Below are positions 26,327 through 36,612 of a stretch of DNA of 47,015 nucleotides, piece by piece. The stretch's first letter is position 1; each line of letters starts with the position of its first letter. The notes below the pieces were generated by a model. It was not told the DNA's origin. It worked only from the letters and a program-made list of their open reading frames with translations, and did not search any database. Made by a program: the position numbers and the translations under genes. This DNA is from Phycisphaerales bacterium (lineage in GTDB: Bacteria; Planctomycetota; Phycisphaerae; Phycisphaerales; SM1A02): assembly GCA_009692045.1 (NCBI GenBank), contig SIAA01000013.1, positions 1-47,015 on the forward strand, read 5' to 3'.

Positions 26327-26893
26327 ATGGGAACACAGCACGAAGAATGGTCTCTTATGCAGCGCGTCTCACAAGGAGACGAAGCCGCGATCCACACGCT
26401 CTATGAGCGTTTTGGGGCGCTGGTTTATAAAACAAGTTATCAGACCACCGGGTCCCGTGTGGAGGCCGATGACTCCGTTCAAGAGGTGTTCATTCAGTTG
26501 TGGCGTACTTCGGATCGATTCGATCCGTACAAAGCCAAGTTGGTTACCTGGGTAATGCTAATTACTCGGCGGTTCCTGATAGATCGGCTTCGCAGGAAGC
26601 AGAGCAGGCCTACAGCACTGTCTTTGGATACCGAATCGGTAGCTTCTGCGGCGAACCTATCAACCACAGATGTCGCAAGAATCGAATCGGACTCGTCCTT
26701 GATGAAGGGCTTGCGCGACCTTCCCGAGCTTCAGCGGGATGTGATCGAGCGGGTCTACCTTCAGGGCTTCACCCTTCGGGAGGTGAGCGAGCAGCTGAAC
26801 TCGCCACTAGGGACCGTCAAGTCAGCGCTGAGCCGAGGCCTCACCCGCCTGCGGTCCCGCCTGGCGGACGATCGGGCGCACGAACGGTTGTAG
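26327..26893 (+). CDS. ECF-type RNA polymerase sigma factor
   Basis: 188 residues from ATG 26327 (preceded by GGTGGG). Region 2 has ALVYKTSYQTTGSRVEADDSVQEVFIQLW, with the DSVQEVF core, and region 4 has LRDLPELQRDVIERVY and an HTH of LREVSEQLNSPLGTVKSAL. Region 3 is absent, as in ECF factors. It directs polymerase to a small regulon, normally controlled by an anti-sigma factor; the next gene fits that role. A TTG start 69 bases earlier is not favoured. The 135-base gap before it probably holds promoters for both this gene and the divergent pseudopilin, but I cannot place them firmly. Confidence 0.93.
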   Translation: MGTQHEEWSLMQRVSQGDEAAIHTLYERFGALVYKTSYQTTGSRVEADDSVQEVFIQLWRTSDRFDPYKAKLVTWVMLITRRFLIDRLRRKQSRPTALSLDTESVASAANLSTTDVARIESDSSLMKGLRDLPELQRDVIERVYLQGFTLREVSEQLNSPLGTVKSALSRGLTRLRSRLADDRAHERL

Positions 26894-27019
26894 TTCTCGG
26901 ACTACAGGTCATCGAGCAATCATGCAACCGATTTCACAGGTGTTGCGTATCTAGAACTTGCGTGGAGGGGCGGTCAGCCAGTGTTGGAGACCGAAGTATT
27001 GGGGTTTTCGGAGTACTCG

Positions 27020-27886
27020 ATGTCTGCCCACAAGCCCGCCCACGAAGAACTATTCGAACTTGCACAGTTAGAACTCATCGGAGCCCTCGATCCAATCGAG
27101 TTGGCACGGTTTGACAAGTTGATGCGCGAATCATCCCCTGCTCTGGCAGAAGAGGTGCGAGTCGCTCAGGCAATCCTTGCCGCCGACGAAACACTTTTGC
27201 CCGGTGTCACTCCAGATCCATCTTTGAAGTTCCGCGTGATGGCTGCCGTCGGCGAGGAGATCGCCGCTCGAGATGCCCGACTAGCCCCCCTCGCATCAAT
27301 CGGTGGATCTGTCGCCGTTGGGCGCGCGGGTCGGCGATCAGACGCTGATCGGGATGAGATGCCCGCGTCCGTCTACGCCTTCGAGAGTAAGCGCGATGCG
27401 GTTCGCTGGAGGCGCTCGAGTGCCCTATGGCGCGCCGCCAGTTTTGTGCTCACTGGTGGATTGGTTACTTCGCTTTACTTCTATTCCCAGATCAGCGGGG
27501 AGTCGACAAAACTCTTCACCGCCCTGCACTCTGAGTCGGTTCAGCGCGAGGTGAACGCGCGGGCGCCCGGATTCGAACTAACAATGTTGGATCGTCCGCG
27601 AGTCGTTGGACTGTCAGCCACTGCGGCTGGCGGTAATGCTGCTGTGATCCTCCTAGTGGATACGCTCAAGGGGCGTTTGCTGGCGATGGGAGTCGGTGGC
27701 ATCGACGGAAATGAGTACGAGTTTTACAGCCTCGATGCCAGCAAGACTCGGCATCTTCTCGGCTCGCTCACGATCCGAGGCACCGTCACCTCTGTCAGCT
27801 TTGATATTGGTGGTCTCCCTGCCGGAGCTCTCAACTCATTCGAGATTGTTGACCGAATGGGCGAAGTTCTCTTTACCAGCAGCTGA
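27020..27886 (+). CDS. Probable anti-sigma factor, RskA-like, single membrane helix
   Basis: 288 residues from ATG 27020, which has GGAG seven bases before it (a GTG at 26981 is possible). The N-terminal ELFELAQLELIGALDPIELARFDKLMRE matches the sigma-binding helix start of RskA-type anti-sigma factors; there is no zinc HxxxCxxC motif. A single membrane helix lies at about residues 137-157 (ASFVLTGGLVTSLYFY) and a beta-rich domain of about 120 residues faces the outside. The last part (GNAAVILLVDTLKGRLLAMG, FEIVDRMGEVLFTS) resembles the RskA C-terminal domain. It would hold the ECF factor at the membrane until released, perhaps by proteolysis. It follows the sigma gene by 126 bases. Confidence 0.82.
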   Translation: MSAHKPAHEELFELAQLELIGALDPIELARFDKLMRESSPALAEEVRVAQAILAADETLLPGVTPDPSLKFRVMAAVGEEIAARDARLAPLASIGGSVAVGRAGRRSDADRDEMPASVYAFESKRDAVRWRRSSALWRAASFVLTGGLVTSLYFYSQISGESTKLFTALHSESVQREVNARAPGFELTMLDRPRVVGLSATAAGGNAAVILLVDTLKGRLLAMGVGGIDGNEYEFYSLDASKTRHLLGSLTIRGTVTSVSFDIGGLPAGALNSFEIVDRMGEVLFTSS

Positions 27887-27904
27887 TCAGCGCTGCGCGC
27901 CGTT

Positions 27905-27919
27905 CGAGGCTTAGCCTCG
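27905..27919. terminator. Hairpin between convergent genes
   Basis: CGAGGC-TTA-GCCTCG is a perfect 6-bp stem with a three-base loop. The loop is the TAA stop codon of the minus-strand gene. It lies 19 bases beyond the anti-sigma stop, so it may act on both strands, although no T-run directly follows. Confidence 0.4.
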
Positions 27920-28795
27920 GGGCACATTCTTTCCGTCGCATGTCCAGAGAAACGCCAGCGTTACCCGTTTTTGCGGAGGCAGCAGCAGGAACGCAAGCAA
28001 TCTGCTTAGGGGCCGGGCGAGGTAGACACTGAGGAGTGCCATGAACATCTGCAGTAGCGCAGTGGCTGCCAGGAAGGGATCGACGAAGTGAGAGGCTCCC
28101 GGAACGATTGATCTGAGCACACCGCTCTGCAGATAGCTGATAAAAATCTGCCGCTCCACCCAGAAAAAAGCCCAACTACCGAGGGAGCCGAGCGCAATCA
28201 TGGAGATGGTCACCAACAACACGGCCCTTCGCTTTCGTGAGATGAGGATCAAGCTCCAGAACCAACCGCAGATGAATGCGGCAACCAGACACGCGGGCAT
28301 GTAGAGCGCCCATCTTGTCCACGCCAGTCGAACCCCCTCTTCATCGCTCCAAACTCTGTTGACGAGATCAGACTCATTCCAGCGCTGGAGTCCCAGAGAA
28401 GGACTCGGGTCTCTGTTTCCACCATCAGCTTCCGCCAGCGTCTGCGCGATTCGTGTCAGCGGTCGGGAGGCGTGCCTTGCCGTTAGTTCCGAAGCAGCGC
28501 CGACTCCAATCATGCCCATGATGAAGCAGAGCCCCAGTCCTGCGAGAGTCAACGCGGCTAAAATTCGTCCCAGTCGGCGCACCCATGGGGCCGCGATGGG
28601 ATAGTCCTGCAGGCTGGTGATGACGCCACACTCGGGACAACGAATGATGAGAAGGCCGTAAACCGGTTCGCGCTCTATCTTCTGGCCATGCAGCTCATAC
28701 AGGCAACCGGGGCAACGAGTGTGACCGTCGAGAATTCGATCGAGGTCTGGTCGCGGGCGCGCCACCGGCTCGGTTGGTTTGGTGGAATCACTCAT
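27911..28795 (-). CDS. Zinc-ribbon membrane protein, unknown function (second of pair)
   Basis: 294 residues. The cytosolic head has CPGC (about residues 28-31) and CPEC (about 53-56), a rubredoxin-like zinc ribbon. Four to five hydrophobic segments follow: one near 78-100 (LAALTLAGLGLCFIMGMIGVG) and the rest in the second half (YMPACLVAAFICGWFWSLIL, VTISMIALGSLGSWAFFW and near the end). No enzyme motif was found. It starts within the stop of the upstream gene (ATGA overlap), which codes a protein of the same plan, so the two are probably made together. Function unknown. Confidence 0.78.
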   Translation of the reverse strand: MSDSTKPTEPVARPRPDLDRILDGHTRCPGCLYELHGQKIEREPVYGLLIIRCPECGVITSLQDYPIAAPWVRRLGRILAALTLAGLGLCFIMGMIGVGAASELTARHASRPLTRIAQTLAEADGGNRDPSPSLGLQRWNESDLVNRVWSDEEGVRLAWTRWALYMPACLVAAFICGWFWSLILISRKRRAVLLVTISMIALGSLGSWAFFWVERQIFISYLQSGVLRSIVPGASHFVDPFLAATALLQMFMALLSVYLARPLSRLLAFLLLPPQKRVTLAFLWTCDGKNVPRG

Positions 28796-29469
28796 CGTCG
28801 GCGCTCCTTGCGAGCAAAGGCCAACTTTCGCCGCAGCCGGGCTGAGTCGATGAGTTTGTAGGTGTAGGGCGCAAGATCGGCGAGGGGGATGAGGGCGATA
28901 GTGCCGACTGCGGCAGCAATCAAGCCGCCGACGAGAATCGCGGAGTGCTCCACCGCGAAGTTGTCAGATCTGAACTGTTGCTCTGGCGTCGAGTTGATGT
29001 GCCACGACAGAATCGTGACCAGGTAGTTGGCCACTGCAACGAGACACAGGAGCGTGCCCCATGTGAAGATCATGTGCCTGGGCCGAAGATGCTGGAGGGT
29101 CAGCGAGGCAAACCAGGAAACAGCAAGGGCGATTCCGCAAAAACGCGCGAGCCCCGTGAGTTCTAGGCGCTCGATGAGGCTGGAGTGTCGACCATCGACC
29201 AATCCCACCAACGGGACACTGCCGGCTCCGAGGTAGATCAGCCACGCTGCCATCGATAGGAGCAGAAAGAGGCGCCAGACCAAAGCCCGCTCGGCGGCCC
29301 GGCGGCGCACGAACCACCTCCACAGTGCCTCAAATGCCGGCATGCAGCGGTTGCTGACGGCGCCGCACGCGGGGCACAAGACGATGGCTAGGGATGGGTA
29401 GGTGTGCCTGTCGGCGCTGATTCGGCACAGTTCTACTCCGCATGCTGCGCAGGGGTGCGTACCGATCAT
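28792..29469 (-). CDS. Zinc-ribbon membrane protein, unknown function (first of pair)
   Basis: 225 residues. The head has CAAC (residues 7-10) and CPAC (about 32-35), a zinc ribbon like that of the next gene. A basic stretch (RWFVRRRAAER) precedes three or four membrane helices (LFLLLSMAAWLIYLGAG, FCGIALAVSWFASL, IFTWGTLLCLVAVANYLVTI, AILVGGLIAAAVGTIALIPL), and the tail is basic (RLRRKLAFARKERRR). It overlaps its downstream partner by four bases. Divergent from the aminotransferase gene, 48 bases away. Not recognised; no function assigned. Confidence 0.78.
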   Translation of the reverse strand: MIGTHPCAACGVELCRISADRHTYPSLAIVLCPACGAVSNRCMPAFEALWRWFVRRRAAERALVWRLFLLLSMAAWLIYLGAGSVPLVGLVDGRHSSLIERLELTGLARFCGIALAVSWFASLTLQHLRPRHMIFTWGTLLCLVAVANYLVTILSWHINSTPEQQFRSDNFAVEHSAILVGGLIAAAVGTIALIPLADLAPYTYKLIDSARLRRKLAFARKERRR

Positions 29470-29517
29470 CGGTGGACGATAGCACTGGGGTAGGTCAAGC
29501 GCGGCTAATCTCGACGC

Positions 29518-30390
29518 ATGACAGTATGGATCAATGGCTCATTCGTCGAGGAGTCAGATGCCCGCGTATCGCTCTTTGACGCGGGGCTTCAACATGGCGT
29601 CGGACTCTTCGAGACCATGTTCGCCGAGAACGCCAAGGTCTTCCGACTTCGACAACACATCGAACGATTGTGTGAATCCGCGCTTGTCCTTCGGCTGTCC
29701 CAGGAGCTGCGAGTCGATCCCTTCTGTGAAGCGGTGGAACTTGCGTTGAAACGGAGCGCCTTGGATTCGGCCCGCATCAAGCTCACTCTCACCGGTGGTG
29801 GGCTGAACATGTTGCATACGAAACCCGTAGAGGGGCGAAGTGGTGCCCGTCCCGCGGATCCGACTATCGCCATCACTGTGCAACCTCGCCTCAGTTACCC
29901 CCATGAGCTATATGACTCGGGAGTGCGCGTGAGTGTCGCCACTGGTCGCATCGACAGCACGGATCCCTTCAACTCACACAAGACCCTGTGGTACTGGCGC
30001 AGGCTGCGGGCACTGCAAGACGCGGCGTCGGCTGGTTGCGCCGAGGCAATATGGTTCGACATCGCAGGAGGTCTCTTCTCTGCCTGTGTTGGCAATGTGC
30101 TGGTGATTAGCGCAGGGAAGGTGAGGGCGCCGAGGGCGCTCCCGGGCATCACTCGCAACTGCGTCCTGGATGCTCTGAGAGCCGTGGGGGTGGAGTATGA
30201 ACCCTCGCCCATGACAGTTGATGACCTGCTGGGCGCCGATGAAGTGTTCTTGACGAGTTCCGGCTATGGGGTCCTGCCAGTAGTGGCAGTCGAAGCAGCG
30301 AACATCGCTGACGGCAGAGTTGGACCCATCACTCGGCAGGCGGTAGAGGCGTACCGATCGACCGTTGAGACTGAGTGCCCAGCGACTTGA
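29518..30390 (+). CDS. Class IV PLP-dependent aminotransferase/lyase
   Basis: 290 residues. WINGSFVEESDARVSLFDAGLQHGVGLFETM is the family's N-terminal block. NSHKTLWYW places the PLP Lys at 155, and ITRNCVLDAL with EVFLTSSGYGVLPV form the cofactor end. The fold covers branched-chain aminotransferase, D-amino acid aminotransferase and 4-amino-4-deoxychorismate lyase (PabC). Length below 300, DAGLQHG and an ordinary FETM pattern fit PabC or D-aminotransferase better than IlvE, but no decisive substrate residue was seen. No pabA or pabB is next to it. The last 62 bases overlap a small minus-strand gene. Confidence 0.88.
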   Translation: MTVWINGSFVEESDARVSLFDAGLQHGVGLFETMFAENAKVFRLRQHIERLCESALVLRLSQELRVDPFCEAVELALKRSALDSARIKLTLTGGGLNMLHTKPVEGRSGARPADPTIAITVQPRLSYPHELYDSGVRVSVATGRIDSTDPFNSHKTLWYWRRLRALQDAASAGCAEAIWFDIAGGLFSACVGNVLVISAGKVRAPRALPGITRNCVLDALRAVGVEYEPSPMTVDDLLGADEVFLTSSGYGVLPVVAVEAANIADGRVGPITRQAVEAYRSTVETECPAT

Positions 30391-30697
30391 TTGGGAGCTC
30401 GCTGGTCACACTCGCAACTCTTCGCCGGATCACCTCGCCGACGATCACCTCGCTATCCGCGGTGCGGCTGTGATCAGCGCGCCCTCGGAAGGGATTGCTT
30501 CCGAAGAGTCTGGATACGAATGCGAAGAGCATGAAAGCGACTCCCAGCACCACGGCGATGAGTATCGCCAGCAGCAGCAGCGGGAGACCGATCAGTACGG
30601 CTAGCAGCAGCCGAAGCGCTGTCCCCAACCCATGTCGGGGGGCGGCATCTAACTTCCAGGCGCGCGTAACTCTATAGGTTCCAAGACTGTTGCTCAT
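30329..30697 (-). CDS. Small membrane protein, unknown
   Basis: 122 residues. A long hydrophobic stretch of about 36 residues (about 28-64), enough for one long or two short helices, follows a short basic head (YRVTRAWKLDAAPRHG). The tail is polar and basic. No known family. Its last 62 bases lie antisense to the end of the aminotransferase gene, which lowers certainty, but the hydrophobic segment lies wholly outside that overlap and the start is a normal ATG. The promoter region of dnaE lies just upstream on the other strand. Confidence 0.6.
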   Translation of the reverse strand: MSNSLGTYRVTRAWKLDAAPRHGLGTALRLLLAVLIGLPLLLLAILIAVVLGVAFMLFAFVSRLFGSNPFRGRADHSRTADSEVIVGEVIRRRVASVTSELPIKSLGTQSQRSIGTPLPPAE

Positions 30698-30734
30698 AGA
30701 TGATTAGTGGACCATAGTAGGGCGGAGCTCCCCA

Positions 30735-30764
30735 TTTCAAGCATTCCTGTCGGTGTCCTAATAT
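30735..30764 (+). promoter_or_regulatory. dnaE: Candidate promoter of dnaE
   Basis: TTTCAA and TAATAT are 18 bases apart, 30 bases before the dnaE ATG. The -10 matches four of six consensus positions and the -35 only three. GGGGAG follows six bases before the ATG as ribosome site. Confidence 0.35.
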
Positions 30765-30794
30765 AGAAGCACCCTCGAGGCAGGGGAGCAAGCC

Positions 30795-34682
<3,888 letters not shown>

Positions 34683-34689
34683 GCGGCGG

Positions 34690-36105
34690 TTACAGGCGCA
34701 AGCCCGCTACCCTCGCGCAGCGAACACATAGCGCTTGGGCGGTTGCTGCGTCTTTTGCCTCGGCGATCAGTCGAATGATTGGTTCTGTATTCGACGCGCG
34801 CAGATGAACCCAGCCGCAAGCAAGATCAATCCGAACGCCATCTGTGCGGTCGATTCTCTCACCAGCGTAGGCCTCGCAGACTCGCGCCAGCGCTGGTTGC
34901 ACTGCCGCCGCGCCACCAGCATCGGCGAGATTCATCTTGCGCTTGATCATGGTGTATTGCGGGATTCCTGCCACCAACTGCGACAACGGCAGCCGCGAGA
35001 GTGCCATCGACTCCAGCACCAGCGCCATCGCTCCCAGAGAGTCTCTGATAGAGCACACCGCTGGCCAGATGACTCCGCCATTGCCCTCGCCCCCAATGGC
35101 ACCATCGCACTCCCGCAGAGCAGCGACCACATGCGCCTCCCCGACGGCAGTGCGGCGCACAGAACTGGGCGGAAACTGAAGTGCCACATCGTCAATCATG
35201 CGGCTCGAACTCAGATTCGTCGCGAGCGTTGCCGAACCAACCCGTTGGAGAATCCGCTGGGCGCATAGGGCGAGCGTGTACTCCTCCCCTACGAAGCGGC
35301 CTCGCTCGTCTACGAGGGCCAGGCGATCCGCATCGGGATCTTGGGCGAATCCCACAGAGGGTGATGACGCTGCGCCGGCACCAGAGGAGGCGAAATGAGC
35401 CACCGCTTGGCAAAGGCTCGACAGGTTTGCCTCTATCGGCTCGGGAGTGCGCTCGAAGTAACCCAGTGGTTCTCCGTGGATCTGAGTGACGCTCACTCCG
35501 AGGCTCTCCAGCAGCATGCATCCACTTCTGCTCCCCCCTCCGTTACAGGAGTCGATGGTGGCGTGGATTCGCGCCGAAGCAATGGCATCGCGGTCTACCA
35601 GAGACAGCACCCGAGCAACATGAAGTGAGTCAGCGTCATCGCGCCCACCCGAGACTCCTCGACAGTCCGCACTGGAGTCTGGAACTGCTAAACCTGATTG
35701 AAACCTAGTGATGATCCTTCGGGCCAATGCCGCCGCTGGCGCGGCTCCGCTAGAGTCGATGAACTTGATGCCGTTCCACTCGATGGGATTGTGGCTGGCA
35801 GTAATCACAACAGCGCCGTGGGCGCGCGTGTGTTCCACCATGAATCCCGCCGTGGGGGTGGCGACGATTCCCAGGTCCTCGCAGTCGCAGCCGCAGGCTG
35901 TGAGCGCCTCCTTGCATGCGCGCAGCAGTTCAGTTCCGCTCGCACGACCATCTCTTGCCAGCAGGAGTCGGGGTCGGGAGACTCCACTCTCTCGAAGAAC
36001 TCCCACGAAAGCGCGGCACAGCAAGGACACGACCGGGCTGGTCATTGATGCTCCAACGATTCCTCGTGCGCCAGATACCGACAACATCAGAGGAGCCTGT
36101 TCCAT
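34690..36105 (-). CDS. Phosphohexomutase (phosphoglucosamine/phosphomannomutase family)
   Basis: 471 residues. The four signature loops of the alpha-D-phosphohexomutase family are present: TASHNP with phosphoserine Ser104, the metal loop DPDADR (Asp256, Asp258, Asp260), the sugar loop GGEGNGG (338-344) and the phosphate loop RASNTEPIIR near the end. It interconverts 1- and 6-phospho sugars via a bisphosphate intermediate. The GGEGNGG sugar loop differs from the GGEQSGH usual in bacterial GlmM and looks more like archaeal/Bacteroidetes-type mutases, so the substrate (glucosamine, mannose or glucose phosphate) is open and glmM is not assigned. Divergent from the PTPS gene 84 bases away. Confidence 0.92.
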   Translation of the reverse strand: MEQAPLMLSVSGARGIVGASMTSPVVSLLCRAFVGVLRESGVSRPRLLLARDGRASGTELLRACKEALTACGCDCEDLGIVATPTAGFMVEHTRAHGAVVITASHNPIEWNGIKFIDSSGAAPAAALARRIITRFQSGLAVPDSSADCRGVSGGRDDADSLHVARVLSLVDRDAIASARIHATIDSCNGGGSRSGCMLLESLGVSVTQIHGEPLGYFERTPEPIEANLSSLCQAVAHFASSGAGAASSPSVGFAQDPDADRLALVDERGRFVGEEYTLALCAQRILQRVGSATLATNLSSSRMIDDVALQFPPSSVRRTAVGEAHVVAALRECDGAIGGEGNGGVIWPAVCSIRDSLGAMALVLESMALSRLPLSQLVAGIPQYTMIKRKMNLADAGGAAAVQPALARVCEAYAGERIDRTDGVRIDLACGWVHLRASNTEPIIRLIAEAKDAATAQALCVRCARVAGLRL

Positions 36106-36189
36106 TCTGTAGCACTCTAACGCCCCTGAGCCCGCAATTCTGACCCCCGAACCGCCCCGAACCCTCGGCGAGCCCTATACTCGCCTGCC

Positions 36190-36612
36190 ATGTTCGAGGC
36201 GGAAGTGTGCAGCGAGTTTTCGGCGGCGCATGCCATCACGGTTGCTGGGCAGACTGAGCCGATTCATGGGCATGAATGGCACGTCACGGTAGTTGTGGGG
36301 CGCGAGCAGCTTGATAGTGATGGCCTCGTTATCGACTTCCACGAGTTGGAGCAGGTTCTGCGCGACATTCTCAGTCCGCTTTGTCACCGAACACTCAATG
36401 AAGTACCTCCTTTTACTCTCGTCAACCCGACAGCCGAGGCGGTGGCGCAGTTCATCGGCACCGAACTGGCGGCCAGACTCCCCACCGGCGTTGAACTGCG
36501 TACCGTTCGAGTGACGGAGGCTCCGGGTTGTGCCGCCCGCTTCGTTCCCCAGCGGGATGCCGAGCAGGGGAGCGTGCGGCACCACCGAGCAGAGAGCGAA
36601 GCCAGAGCATGA
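36190..36612 (+). CDS. 6-pyruvoyltetrahydropterin synthase-family protein with ExxHGH motif
   Basis: 140 residues. The zinc His are His14 (FSAAH), His26 and His28 (HGH), and the base pair CHRTLN with Glu110 is present (VTEAPG). The residue where QueD has its catalytic Cys (CxxxHGH) is Thr22; instead Glu23 gives E-P-I-HGH, that is ExxHGH. From the literature on COG0720 this motif marks PTPS-III, which replaces dihydroneopterin aldolase (FolB) in folate synthesis, whereas QueD acts in queuosine synthesis. Folate synthesis is thus the better guess, but a QueD role is not excluded. A short extra tail follows residue 120. The gene ends overlapping ppk1 (ATGA). A TATACT lies eight bases before the start. 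Confidence 0.85.
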   Translation: MFEAEVCSEFSAAHAITVAGQTEPIHGHEWHVTVVVGREQLDSDGLVIDFHELEQVLRDILSPLCHRTLNEVPPFTLVNPTAEAVAQFIGTELAARLPTGVELRTVRVTEAPGCAARFVPQRDAEQGSVRHHRAESEARA

